NCBI RefSeq assembly: GCF_026341825.1
Contig: NZ_JAPENY010000003.1
Coordinates: forward strand, 1,240,001-1,304,000
Direction: 5' to 3'
Source: Streptomyces sp. NBC_00620
GTDB taxonomy: Bacteria; Actinomycetota; Actinomycetes; Streptomycetales; Streptomycetaceae
DNA length: 64,000 nt
The notes below the pieces were generated by a model. It searched no databases, had not been told where the DNA came from, and saw only the letters and a program-made list of their open reading frames with translations. This document shows, in pieces, positions 23,048 through 31,350 of this stretch. The position numbers were made by a program, and so were the translations under genes. Numbering within the stretch: position 1 is the stretch's first letter; every line of letters begins with the position of its first letter.

Positions 23048-25870
23048 TCAGTCCACCACCGTGACGAGTTGGTGATCGTCCTCGACGACCTCGGTGCCGC
23101 TCTGCCCGAGCGGGTGCGCGAGGCCGACCTGTACGGCGGTCACCTTGTACTCCGGGCAGTTGGTCGCCCAGTCCGAGTTCTCCGTGGTCACCACGTTGGC
23201 GCCGGTCACCGGATGGTGGAACGTGGTGTAGACGACGCCGGCCGGCATCCGGTCGGAGATCTCCGCGTGCAGGGTCGTCTGCCCGACCCGGCTGGCCAGC
23301 GTCACCAGGTCGCCGTCCTTGATGCCGCGGGTCTCGGCATCGTGCGGGTGCAGTTCCAGGATGTCCTCGGGGTGCCAGGCGACATTGCCGGTACGGCGGG
23401 TCTGCGCGCCCACGTTGTACTGGCTGAGGATGCGGCCCGTGGTCAGGACCAGCGGGAAGCGCCGGGTGCTGCGTTCGTCGGTCGGCACGTAGTTGGTGAC
23501 CACGAACTTGCCCTTGCCGCGCACGAATTCGTCGACGTGCATGACCGGGGTGCCCTCGGGCGCCGACTCGTTGCAGGGCCACTGGACGCTGCCGAGCTTG
23601 TCGAGGACCTGGAAGGAGACGCCGGTGAAGGTCGGCGTGACCGAGGCGATCTCGTCCATGATCTGGCTCGGGTGGTCGTAGGACATGGCGTAGCCCATCG
23701 CGGTGGCGATCTCGCTGATGATCTGCCACTCGTGCTTGCCCGTCTTCGGCTTCATCACCGCGCGCACCCGGTTGATCCGGCGCTCGGCGTTGGTGAAGGT
23801 GCCGTCCTTCTCCAGGAAGGACGCGCCGGGCAGGAAGACGTGCGCGAACTTGGCCGTCTCGTTGAGGAACAGGTCCTGTACGACGACCAGTTCCATCGCC
23901 TCGAGGGCGGCGGTGACGTGCTTGAGGTTCGGGTCGGACTGGGCGATGTCCTCACCGTGCACGAACAGGCCCCGGAAGGTGCCGTCGATCGCGGCGTCGA
24001 ACATGTTGGGGATGCGCAGTCCCGGCTCGGACAGCAGCGTGCCGCCCCAGAGCCTCTCGAAGACCTCGCGCACGGCGTCGTCGGAGACGTGCCGGTAGCC
24101 GGGCAGTTCGTGCGGGAACGAGCCCATGTCGCACGAGCCCTGCACGTTGTTCTGACCGCGCAGCGGGTTGATGCCGACACCGTCACGGCCGACGTTGCCG
24201 CACGCCATCGCGAGGTTGGCCATTCCCATGACCATGGTCGAGCCCTGGCTGTGCTCGGTGACGCCGAGGCCATAGTAGATGGCCCCGTTGGGCGCCGCCG
24301 CGTACAGCCGGGCAGCGGCCCGCAGTTCCTCGGACGGTACGCCGCTGACCTCCTCGGTGGCCTCCGGGCTGTTCTCCGGACGGGCGACGAACTCGGCCCA
24401 CTCGGCGAACCCTTCGCAGCGCTGCGCCACGAAGGCCAGATCGGCCAGGCCCTCGGTGACCACCACATGCGCCATGGCGTTGACGACCGCGACGTTCGTG
24501 CTCGGCTTGAGCTGGAGGTGGTGCGCGGCCTCGATGTGCGGCGAGCGCACCAGGTCGATGCGGCGCGGGTCGACCACGATCAACTCGGCGCCCTCACGCA
24601 GCCGGCGCTTCATCCGGGAGGCGAACACCGGGTGCCCGTCGGTGGGGTTGGCCCCGATCACCATGATGACGTCGGCCTCGGCCACCGAGCGGAAGTCCTG
24701 GGTGCCCGCCGACTCACCGAAGGTCTGCTTGAGTCCGTACCCCGTCGGGGAGTGACAGACCCGGGCGCAGGTGTCGATGTTGTTGTTGCCGAAGGCCGCG
24801 CGCACCATCTTCTGTACGACGTAGACCTCCTCGTTGGTGCAGCGCGAGGAGGAGATGGCGCCGATCGAACTCGGCCCGTACCGGCCCTGGAGTTCACGCA
24901 TCTTGGTGGCGACCGTGCCGATGGCCTCTTCCCACTCGACCTCGCGCCAGGGATCGGTGATCCTTTCGCGGACCATGGGCTTGAGCATGCGGTCGGGGTG
25001 CGAGGCGTATCCGAAGGCGAAGCGGCCCTTCACGCAGGAGTGGCCCTCGTTGGCGCCGCCGTCCTTGTGGGGCACCATCCGGATCAGTTCGTCGCCGCGC
25101 AGCTCGGCCTTGAAGGAACAGCCGACACCGCAGTAGGCGCAGGTGGTGATCACCGACCGGGTGGGCATGCCGAGTTCGACGACCGACTTCTCCTGGAGCG
25201 TCGAGGTCGGGCAGGCCTGTACGCAGGCCCCGCAGGAGACGCACTCGGAGTCCATGAAGGTCTCGCCGGCGCCCGCCGAGACCTTGGACTCGAAGCCGCG
25301 CCCCTCGATGGTCAGCGCGAACGTGCCCTGTACCTCGCCGCAGGCCCGCACGCAGCGGGAGCAGGCGATGCACTTGGACGGGTCGAAGTCGAAGTAGGGG
25401 TTGGAGGTGTCCTTCTCGGCGTCGAGGTGGTTCTCGCCCTCGTAGCCGTACCGCACCTGCCGCAGCCCGACCACGCCCGCCATGTCCTGCAACTCGCAGT
25501 CACCGTTGGCCGGGCAGGTCAGACAGTCCAGCGGATGGTCGGAGATGTAGAGCTCCATGACGCCCTGGCGGAGCTTCTCCACCTTCGGCGTCTGCGTCCT
25601 CACCTGCATCCCGTCGGCGCACGGTGTGGTGCAGGACGCCGGGGTGCCGCGCCGGCCGTCGATCTCCACCACGCACAGCCGGCAGGAGCCGAAGGGCTCG
25701 AGGCTGTCGGTGGCGCACAGTTTGGGTATGTCGATCCCGGCCTGCGCGGCTGCGCGCATCACCGAGGTGCCTTCCGGCACGGTCACCGGCATCCCGTCGA
25801 CCTCCACCGAGACAGTCGCCTCGCCGGGCCTCTCCGGGGTGCCGAAGTCGGGTTCCTTGAGCAGTGTCAT
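23048..25870 (-). CDS. fdsA: Formate dehydrogenase alpha subunit, Mo-bis-MGD catalytic
   Basis: A 940-residue cytoplasmic catalytic subunit oxidising formate to CO2. In order: an N-terminal NuoG-like 2Fe-2S domain (CRLCVVEIDG, then a C-C pair) with HPLDCLTCPANGDCELQ; two ferredoxin clusters (CIACSRCVRAC and CVSCGACVQACP); a 4Fe-4S site (CAYCGVGC); then the molybdopterin domains. The Mo ligand is an ordinary cysteine (VCHSPTGYG, TGT codon), so no selenocysteine is needed. Length and architecture match FdsA of soluble NAD-linked enzymes. ATG 25870 overlaps the fdsB stop by 4 bp. It takes the formate released by Frc and yields NADH through FdsB. Confidence 0.95.
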   Translation of the reverse strand: MTLLKEPDFGTPERPGEATVSVEVDGMPVTVPEGTSVMRAAAQAGIDIPKLCATDSLEPFGSCRLCVVEIDGRRGTPASCTTPCADGMQVRTQTPKVEKLRQGVMELYISDHPLDCLTCPANGDCELQDMAGVVGLRQVRYGYEGENHLDAEKDTSNPYFDFDPSKCIACSRCVRACGEVQGTFALTIEGRGFESKVSAGAGETFMDSECVSCGACVQACPTSTLQEKSVVELGMPTRSVITTCAYCGVGCSFKAELRGDELIRMVPHKDGGANEGHSCVKGRFAFGYASHPDRMLKPMVRERITDPWREVEWEEAIGTVATKMRELQGRYGPSSIGAISSSRCTNEEVYVVQKMVRAAFGNNNIDTCARVCHSPTGYGLKQTFGESAGTQDFRSVAEADVIMVIGANPTDGHPVFASRMKRRLREGAELIVVDPRRIDLVRSPHIEAAHHLQLKPSTNVAVVNAMAHVVVTEGLADLAFVAQRCEGFAEWAEFVARPENSPEATEEVSGVPSEELRAAARLYAAAPNGAIYYGLGVTEHSQGSTMVMGMANLAMACGNVGRDGVGINPLRGQNNVQGSCDMGSFPHELPGYRHVSDDAVREVFERLWGGTLLSEPGLRIPNMFDAAIDGTFRGLFVHGEDIAQSDPNLKHVTAALEAMELVVVQDLFLNETAKFAHVFLPGASFLEKDGTFTNAERRINRVRAVMKPKTGKHEWQIISEIATAMGYAMSYDHPSQIMDEIASVTPTFTGVSFQVLDKLGSVQWPCNESAPEGTPVMHVDEFVRGKGKFVVTNYVPTDERSTRRFPLVLTTGRILSQYNVGAQTRRTGNVAWHPEDILELHPHDAETRGIKDGDLVTLASRVGQTTLHAEISDRMPAGVVYTTFHHPVTGANVVTTENSDWATNCPEYKVTAVQVGLAHPLGQSGTEVVEDDHQLVTVVD

Positions 25871-27480
25871 GCCGTGCCCTCCGTCCTCGTGCCGGTCGCG
25901 GTTACGGGTTGGATCTCCAGCGTTCGACGGCCGCCGAGGAAGTCGTCGGGGAAGTGAGTGATGGCGCTGCGTACGGGCATCGGCGTCAGGCCGCCCATCG
26001 CGCAGAGCGAGCCGTCGGTCATCAGGTCGCAGAGGTCCTCGAGCAACGCCAGGTTCTCGTCCCGGTGTTCACCGGCCACAATTCTGTCGATCGCCTCGAC
26101 ACCGCGTACCGAACCGACCCGGCAGGGTGTGCACTTGCCGCAGGACTCCTCCGCGCAGAACTCCATCGCGAAGCGCGCCTGGGCAGCCATGTCGACGCTG
26201 TCGTCGAACACCACGAGACCGCCGTGTCCGACCATCGCGCCGGCCGCCGCGAACGCCTCGTAGTCCATCGGCAGATCGAACATCGACGTCGGCAGATAGG
26301 CGCCGAGCGGGCCGCCGACCTGCACCGTGCGCACCGGGCGCCCGGAGAACGTACCGCCGCCGTAGTCCTCGACGAGTTCGCGCAGGGTGACGCCGAACGC
26401 GGTCTCCACGATGCCGCCGTGCGCGATGTTGCCGCCGAGCTGGAACACCTGGGTGCCGCGGGAGCGTTCGACGCCGAGTTCCTGGTAGGCCTTCGCGCCG
26501 TCCGCGAGCACGACGGGGACGGTGGCCAGCGTGAGGACGTTGTTCACGACGGTCGGTTTGCCGAACAGGCCCTCGATCGCGGGGATCGGCGGCTTCGCGC
26601 GGACCGTGCCGCGCTTGCCCTCCAGGCTTTCCAGCATGGAGGTCTCCTCGCCGCAGATGTACGCTCCGGCGCCGACCCGGACATGCAGGTCGAAGTCGAG
26701 CGCGGAGCCGAGGATGCCCTTGCCGAGCCAGCCGTGTTCGCGGGCGATGCCGATCGCCGCGCGCATCGTGGCCACCGCGTCGGGGTACTCCGAGCGGATG
26801 TAGAGGTAGCCCTCGCTCGCTCCCACCGCGTGTGCGGCGATCGTCATGCCCTCGATGAGCATGAACGGGTCGCCCTCCATGACCATCCGGTCGGCGAAGG
26901 TCCCGCTGTCGCCCTCGTCCGCGTTGCAGCAGACGAACTTGAGCTCGTCCGTGCAACCGAGCACGGTCTTCCACTTGATACCGGCCGGGAATCCCGCGCC
27001 GCCGCGGCCGCGCAGTCCGGAATCGGTGACCTCCGTGACCACGTCCTCGGGAGCGAGGGCCAGGGCCGCTTTCAGCCCCGCGAGTCCGCCGTGCTCCACA
27101 TAGTCCTCGGTCGACAGGGGGTCGGTGACGCCGATTCTGGCGAAGGTGACGCGGTTCTGGCGTGCCAGCCAGGGCAGTTCGTCGACGATGCCGAGCCGCA
27201 GCGGGTGGTCGGCGCCGTCGAGCATGCCGGCGGCGAGGAGTTCCTCCACGTCCGAGGGGGCCACCGGTCCGTAGCCGACGCGGCCCTGCGGGGTCACCAC
27301 CTCGACGAGCGGCTCCAGCCAGAGCATGCCGCGCGATCCGTTGCGTACGAGTTCGATGTCGAAGTCACCTCCGACCGCGGCCAGTTGAAGGGCGTCCGCG
27401 ACCTCGTCCGCGCCGACGGACCTGGCGGCCGAGTCGCGGGGGACGTAGACCTTCGCCGTGGCCTGCGAAGTGTTGTTCAC
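25867..27480 (-). CDS. fdsB: Formate dehydrogenase beta subunit, NADH-binding FMN flavoprotein
   Basis: A 537-residue NuoF-like subunit. The NADH/FMN region has RGRGGAGFPAGIKW and the glycine-rich GAGAYICGEETSML; the 4Fe-4S ligand motif near the C-terminus is ESCGKCTPCR. The first about 110 residues are a degenerate thioredoxin-like segment, as in other FdsB proteins. It transfers electrons from the FdsA clusters to NAD+. Start ATG 27480 overlaps the fdsG stop by 4 bp, so fdsGBAD is one tightly coupled operon. Confidence 0.94.
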   Translation of the reverse strand: MNNTSQATAKVYVPRDSAARSVGADEVADALQLAAVGGDFDIELVRNGSRGMLWLEPLVEVVTPQGRVGYGPVAPSDVEELLAAGMLDGADHPLRLGIVDELPWLARQNRVTFARIGVTDPLSTEDYVEHGGLAGLKAALALAPEDVVTEVTDSGLRGRGGAGFPAGIKWKTVLGCTDELKFVCCNADEGDSGTFADRMVMEGDPFMLIEGMTIAAHAVGASEGYLYIRSEYPDAVATMRAAIGIAREHGWLGKGILGSALDFDLHVRVGAGAYICGEETSMLESLEGKRGTVRAKPPIPAIEGLFGKPTVVNNVLTLATVPVVLADGAKAYQELGVERSRGTQVFQLGGNIAHGGIVETAFGVTLRELVEDYGGGTFSGRPVRTVQVGGPLGAYLPTSMFDLPMDYEAFAAAGAMVGHGGLVVFDDSVDMAAQARFAMEFCAEESCGKCTPCRVGSVRGVEAIDRIVAGEHRDENLALLEDLCDLMTDGSLCAMGGLTPMPVRSAITHFPDDFLGGRRTLEIQPVTATGTRTEGTA

Positions 27481-27956
27481 GATGACACCGTCCCGTTGAG
27501 GATCGCGCCCAGACCGGCCGGGCTCACTCGTCCATGCAGTCGGCCGTTCACCTCCACCGCCGGCCCCAGGGCGCAGTTGCCGAGGCAGAAGACCTGCTCC
27601 ACGGTCACCGCGCCGTCCGCCGTCGTCTCCCCCAGGGAAAGTCCGGCCTCGCGGGCGTAGCCCACCAGACTGTTGGCTCCCAGGGCCTGACAGGCCTCGG
27701 CACGGCAGATCCGTACCGTGGTGCGTCCGGCGGGCTCGCGGCGGAAGTCGTGGTAGAAGGTCACCACTCCGTGGACGTCCGCACGGGAGAGGTTGAACTC
27801 GTCGGCGAGTACCGGTATCGCCTCCTGCGGCACATGGCCCAACTCGGCCTGGACGGCGTGCAGTACGGGCAGCAGTGCACCCCGCTCTCCCCGGTGGCGG
27901 GCGGCCACCCTCCGCACCACGTGCTCGACCGTCACGTCACTCCCGCTGGTCGTCAT
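27477..27956 (-). CDS. fdsG: Formate dehydrogenase gamma subunit, 2Fe-2S thioredoxin-like
   Basis: A 159-residue NuoE-like protein. The four 2Fe-2S ligands are visible as CRAEAC and, about 35 residues on, CLGNC. The helical N-terminus (LPVLHAVQAELGHVPQEAIPVLA) is typical of the family. ATG 27956 is chosen because the longer frame upstream would cross the promoter region. It opens the fdsGBAD operon; the operator at 28010-28027 begins 54 bp upstream. Confidence 0.94.
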   Translation of the reverse strand: MTTSGSDVTVEHVVRRVAARHRGERGALLPVLHAVQAELGHVPQEAIPVLADEFNLSRADVHGVVTFYHDFRREPAGRTTVRICRAEACQALGANSLVGYAREAGLSLGETTADGAVTVEQVFCLGNCALGPAVEVNGRLHGRVSPAGLGAILNGTVSS

Positions 27957-28009
27957 GATCGCTCTCCAAGAGCCGATAGCGATGCTTGCAGGGGACTGAG
28001 ACAATACCC

Positions 28010-28032
28010 CATACAGGCTTCTGTATACAGAA
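28010..28032. promoter_or_regulatory. GntR-type box before fdsG
   Basis: CATAC-AGGCTTCT-GTATA (28010-28027) fits the 18-bp CATAC-N8-GTAT box. Its right half lies within a perfect 14-bp palindrome TTCTGTATACAGAA (28019-28032). The box starts 54 bp before the fdsG start, where it would overlap a core promoter. Confidence 0.8.
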
Positions 28033-28112
28033 CTCAACCGCACTCAGCCACACCCGGCCGCACTCAGCCACATCCAGTCGCGTTCCGCCACGGAACCGCG
28101 GACGCCATCTTG

Positions 28113-28130
28113 CATACCAAAACCTGTATG
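28113..28130. promoter_or_regulatory. GntR-type box before the first gntR gene
   Basis: CATAC-CAAAACCT-GTATG is a perfect inverted-repeat version of the island box, extended by one base on each side (GCATAC...GTATGC, 28112-28131). It lies 87 bp before the gntR start, suggesting autoregulation. Confidence 0.8.
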
Positions 28131-28217
28131 CTGAGGCCCGCCGTCGGCAACCCTCTCGGCGGCCACCACTTGGCAAAGCCGTCGGCCCCACAGGCCCGGT
28201 GGCAGAACGGGGCTCCC

Positions 28218-28907
28218 ATGCGCGAGGCACTCACGGCCGCTGCGTCCCGGCGCGTCACCCGCCCGGCACCGCTGCGCCAGGCCGTCTACGACGCGCTGAC
28301 CGAACTGATCGTCAGCGGCTCGCTCAAGCCCGGCCAGCACCTCGTCGAAGCCGAGCTCGCCGAACACCTCGGTGTCAGCCGCCAGCCGGTCCGCGAAGCC
28401 CTGCAGCGCCTCCAGACCAACGGCTGGGTGGACCTCCGTCCCGCCCAGGGCGCCTTCGTGCACTCCCCCACCGAGGTGGAGGCCGCCCAGCTGCTCAGCG
28501 TCCGCGCGGTCCTGGAGACCTACTCGGCCCAGCTCGCCGCCGAGAACGCGAAGCCCGAGGACGTCGTACGGCTCTGGGAGCTGCAGGAGGAGGGCGTCGA
28601 AGCGCTCGCCGCGGGCGATGTCGAACGCCTGGTCGCCGCCAACACCGCGCTGCACGCCTTCGTCACCTCCGTCGCCGACAACGCCGTACTGTCCGAGTTG
28701 ATCTCGCTGGTGGGCCAGAAGGTGCGCTGGTACTACACGCCGATCGCCCAGCCCCGCGGCAAGGAAGCCTGGAACGAGCACTCGCAGCTCATCAAGGCCA
28801 TCGCCAAGGGAGACCCGGACCGCGCGAGCGAGATCATGCGCAAGCACACCGAACGCACCACCGACTTCTACCGCAAGCAGATCGCCGCCGGGGCCGCCCA
28901 GAACTGA
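28218..28907 (+). CDS. GntR-family FCD-domain regulator 1
   Basis: A 229-residue GntR regulator of the FadR/VanR branch. The N-terminal winged helix has LRQAVYDALTELIVSGSLKPG and LGVSRQPVREALQRLQ. The C-terminal FCD ligand domain keeps its metal-ligand histidines (NTALHAF, NEHSQL, MRKHTER). It is divergent from fdsG with two matching boxes between them. The paralogue at 29966 is roughly two-thirds identical by eye and nearly identical in the DNA-recognition helix, so the two probably bind the same boxes, perhaps with different ligands. ATG 28218 gives the conserved start of the winged helix; the ribosome site is weak. Confidence 0.9.
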   Translation: MREALTAAASRRVTRPAPLRQAVYDALTELIVSGSLKPGQHLVEAELAEHLGVSRQPVREALQRLQTNGWVDLRPAQGAFVHSPTEVEAAQLLSVRAVLETYSAQLAAENAKPEDVVRLWELQEEGVEALAAGDVERLVAANTALHAFVTSVADNAVLSELISLVGQKVRWYYTPIAQPRGKEAWNEHSQLIKAIAKGDPDRASEIMRKHTERTTDFYRKQIAAGAAQN

Positions 28908-28933
28908 CCGCCCGAACTGCCCCACGGCCGGGT

Positions 28934-29734
28934 TCAGGACGCCGCGAGAGAGTCGGCGGCGCGGCGGGCGGACCGGAGCGAGACGTCGGCCACCGCCGGA
29001 TGGGCCGCCTCCGCGCCGACGGCCGCCTGCAGTTCGAGCAGCCACGGCAGGACCGTACGCAGCACGATGTCGAGCCCTCCGCCGTCCGCTCCGAGCATCG
29101 CGTCGGCGGGAACCAGCACCGGATCGGCGAACACGGTGGACGTCGCGCTGCCGTGCGGCCCTCCCCCGTCCGGTCTGGCCGGCACGAACAGGTCCGGGGC
29201 GTGCGCCGGAACCACCCAGAGGGTCAGGCCGTCCGGCCCGGTGAGCGGCCTGGAGGACCAGACATAGCTGTCGGCCTCCCCCGCCGCGACCACCTGGTGT
29301 TTACGGGCACGCAGCGCGACCACGTCACCGGAGCGCGCGGCGGTGGAGCGTGACGCCCAGAACTCCCCCTGCACACCCTGTTCGGCGGGGTCGTCCTCGG
29401 CAAGCGCCAGGCTGCCGAGATGGCGTCCGGCGGCGATCTCGCCACGGACCCAGGGGCTGCCGTACGACTCGATGACGGCGACCGCCGCGTAGTGGGACTG
29501 GAGCACGGCCGCGGTCGCCGGGCAGATACGGGCGATCCGCGCGACCACCTCGGCGGCTTCCGGCAGGCCCATTCCGAGGCCGCCGAATTCCGTGGAGACG
29601 GTGAGCCCCAGCAGCCCGGCGCGGCCGAGGGCCGTCACGGAGGCACGGGGGAACTTCGCCCGCGTGCCGGTCGCTTCGGCGGTCGGCACGATGACGGTCC
29701 TGAGGACTTCAGAGAGAGCGGTGCGGTACGACAC
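28934..29734 (-). CDS. Short acyl-CoA dehydrogenase-like protein lacking the C-terminal domain
   Basis: A 266-residue protein with the N-terminal helical part (ALGRAGLLGLTVSTEFGGLGMGLPEAAEVVARIARICPATAAVLQSHYAAV is split here into recognisable ACAD helices) and the middle beta domain (LALAEDDPAEQG, then VSSRPLTGP-like strands). It stops near the start of the third domain, which in normal about 380-residue enzymes carries the catalytic base and the FAD/tetramer contacts. It is either a degraded dehydrogenase or a specialised short form. GTG 29734 has GAGGAGGG upstream. The island box at 29787 lies 53 bp before the start, so it is probably expressed with the oxalate/formate genes. Function unknown. 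Confidence 0.7.
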   Translation of the reverse strand: MSYRTALSEVLRTVIVPTAEATGTRAKFPRASVTALGRAGLLGLTVSTEFGGLGMGLPEAAEVVARIARICPATAAVLQSHYAAVAVIESYGSPWVRGEIAAGRHLGSLALAEDDPAEQGVQGEFWASRSTAARSGDVVALRARKHQVVAAGEADSYVWSSRPLTGPDGLTLWVVPAHAPDLFVPARPDGGGPHGSATSTVFADPVLVPADAMLGADGGGLDIVLRTVLPWLLELQAAVGAEAAHPAVADVSLRSARRAADSLAAS

Positions 29735-29786
29735 GGGGTGACCCCCTCCTCGGGAGCGCAGCTCTGCTGTGCGGCGCACATGATTG

Positions 29787-29804
29787 CATACAGTATTCTG
29801 CATC
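29787..29804. promoter_or_regulatory. GntR-type box before the short ACAD gene
   Basis: CATAC-AGTATTCT-GCATC, one mismatch in the right half. The 14 bases TGCATACAGTATTC (29785-29798) are the exact reverse complement of 21707-21720 before panE/moaA. It lies 53 bp before the GTG start on the minus strand. Confidence 0.75.
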
Positions 29805-29899
29805 CGGTTGGATGCGCCAGAGGTGAGGAGGGGGCAATTGGCGAGGGGGAGGCGATTTCCGCGAATTCGCGTCACGGACGGCACTCAGAGTGGCTATTG

Positions 29900-29917
29900 C
29901 ATACTACAGTCAGTATC
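29900..29917. promoter_or_regulatory. GntR-type box before the second gntR gene
   Basis: CATAC-TACAGTCA-GTATC, preceded by TTG as in several other boxes (TTGCATAC). A TACAGT (29905-29910) inside the box could serve as a -10 element, so binding would block RNA polymerase directly. It lies 49 bp before the gntR2 start. Confidence 0.75.
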
Positions 29918-29938
29918 CCGAAGCCAGAGGCTTCGGGA
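29916..29938 (+). other. Perfect leader hairpin upstream of gntR2
   Basis: TCCCGAAGCC (29916-29925) pairs perfectly with GGCTTCGGGA (29929-29938) over an AGA loop. It begins at the end of the operator and finishes 12 bp before the ribosome site, so if transcription starts near 29917 it would form at the very 5' end of the mRNA (a stability or attenuation element), or it may be a second operator. Confidence 0.5.
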
Positions 29939-29965
29939 CAGCAGTCCAACGAGGGGGAGGGTTCC

Positions 29966-30661
29966 ATGCCCGACACGCCCACCGTGGCAGCCCGCGGCCC
30001 GATCGCCCGGCCCGCTCCGCTGCGTCAGGCCGTCTACGACGCTCTGACCGACCTGATCATCAACGGCACCCTCAAGCCGGGCCAGCACCTCGTCGAGGCC
30101 GAGCTCGCCGACCATCTCGGCGTCAGCCGCCAGCCCATCCGCGAAGCGCTGCAACGGCTGCACACCACCGGCTGGGTCGATCTGCGGCCGGCCCAGGGCG
30201 CGTTCGTCCACTCCCCCACTCCGGAGGAGTGCGCCCAGCTCCTCAGCGTCCGGGGCGTCCTGGAGACCCACTCCGCACGCGGCGCCGCGGAACACGCCAC
30301 ACCCCACGACGTCGACCGCCTGTGGGAACTGCAGCAGGTGGGGCTCACCGCCCTCGCGGCCGGCGACGCCCGCGCCATCGTCGAGGCCAACGCCGCCCTG
30401 CACGGCCACATCACGCACCTGTCCCGCAACGCGGTCCTGGCGGAACTCATCCCCCAGGTCGACCGGCGCGTGCGCTGGTACTACATGCCCATCGCCAAGC
30501 CGCGCGGCACGGACGCCTGGAGCGAACACGCCCAGATCATCCAGGCGATCGCCGACGGAGATCCCGAGCGTGCCGAACAGCTCATGCGCCGGCACACCCG
30601 GAACACCGCCGACTTCTACTGCGAGCAGATCGCCGCGGTGACCGCCCGCCGCACCCGGTGA
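29966..30661 (+). CDS. GntR-family FCD-domain regulator 2
   Basis: A 231-residue paralogue of the regulator at 28218. The winged-helix part (LRQAVYDALTDLIINGTLKPG, LGVSRQPIREALQRLH) is almost the same, and the FCD histidines are kept (NAALHGH, SEHAQI, MRRHTRN). Differences cluster in the ligand-binding half. ATG 29966 sits behind GAGGGGGAGGG. It is divergent from the short ACAD gene, with a box for each direction in between, and convergent with the carbonic anhydrase gene. Two close FCD repressors in one island suggest sensing of two related metabolites, for example oxalate and formate or glyoxylate. Confidence 0.9.
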   Translation: MPDTPTVAARGPIARPAPLRQAVYDALTDLIINGTLKPGQHLVEAELADHLGVSRQPIREALQRLHTTGWVDLRPAQGAFVHSPTPEECAQLLSVRGVLETHSARGAAEHATPHDVDRLWELQQVGLTALAAGDARAIVEANAALHGHITHLSRNAVLAELIPQVDRRVRWYYMPIAKPRGTDAWSEHAQIIQAIADGDPERAEQLMRRHTRNTADFYCEQIAAVTARRTR

Positions 30662-30677
30662 CCGGGGCGCGAGCGGT

Positions 30678-31202
30678 TCACTGCCCCGGGTCTATCTCCC
30701 GCAGCAGCCCCGTCGACACGTCGAAGACGAATCCCCGCACATCGTCGGTGTGCGGCAGGAACGGCGAGGTGCGCACCCGCTGCATCGACTGGCGTACGTC
30801 CTGATCGACATCCGTGAAGGCTTCGACGGCCCAGGCCGGCCGCTGCCCGACCTCCATCTCCAGCTCGATCCGGAAGTCCTCGGTCAGGCTCTGCAGACCG
30901 CAGCCGGTGTGGTGGATGAGGATGACACTGCGAGTGCCGAGGGCGCGCTGACTGATCGTCAGGGAGCGGATCGTGTCGTCGGTGACCACTCCGCCCGCGT
31001 TGCGGACGGTGTGGCAGTCGCCCAGCTCCAGGCCGAGCGCGGCATGCAGGTCGATCCGGGCGTCCATGCAGGCCACGACGGCGACGCGCAGGACGGGGCG
31101 GGCGCCCATGCCGGGGTCGGCGAATCCGGCGGCGTACGCGCGATTGGCTTCAAGGAGCCGGTCGGTGACCGTCCCGCTTAGACGGGGTGTTGGTGTCAAC
31201 AT
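30678..31202 (-). CDS. Beta-class carbonic anhydrase
   Basis: A 174-residue zinc enzyme interconverting CO2 and bicarbonate. The ligands are visible: CMDAR (Cys and the Asp-Arg dyad, about residue 45) and HHTGC (His, then Cys three residues on, about residue 100). The short length fits the mycobacterial Rv1284-like type. A GntR-type box lies 46-63 bp before the ATG at 31202, linking it to the oxalate/formate genes, where both Oxc and formate dehydrogenase release CO2. It would help trap or clear that CO2 and balance the pH rise of oxalate breakdown. Confidence 0.92.
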   Translation of the reverse strand: MLTPTPRLSGTVTDRLLEANRAYAAGFADPGMGARPVLRVAVVACMDARIDLHAALGLELGDCHTVRNAGGVVTDDTIRSLTISQRALGTRSVILIHHTGCGLQSLTEDFRIELEMEVGQRPAWAVEAFTDVDQDVRQSMQRVRTSPFLPHTDDVRGFVFDVSTGLLREIDPGQ

Positions 31203-31247
31203 GCTGGGCTACCTCACTCCGGTCGAACGCCTGAGAAAGAGGATCTA

Positions 31248-31272
31248 CATACGGCGATCTGTATACGGTATG
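31248..31272. promoter_or_regulatory. GntR-type box before the carbonic anhydrase gene
   Basis: CATAC-GGCGATCT-GTATA (31248-31265) fits the 18-bp box; a further GTATG at 31268-31272 makes a wider CATAC-N15-GTATG repeat whose spacing is the same as at 35119-35143 before frc2. The start of the carbonic anhydrase gene is 46 bp away. Confidence 0.75.
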
Positions 31273-31350
31273 AAGTAGCCAGTATTCGTAACCGTGCGGC
31301 CCCTTGTCCAGAGTGCGTACAAGGGACGCACTGAGGAATGGGGTGCTGTC

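Noticed and set aside
23048..25870. Selenocysteine at the formate dehydrogenase active site
   Set aside because: The Mo-ligand codon is TGT (Cys), and no in-frame TGA or Sec genes are seen.
22634..25957. A long + strand frame opposite fdsD and fdsA
   Set aside because: Same GC-bias artefact; fdsA on the other strand has all cofactor motifs and correct length.
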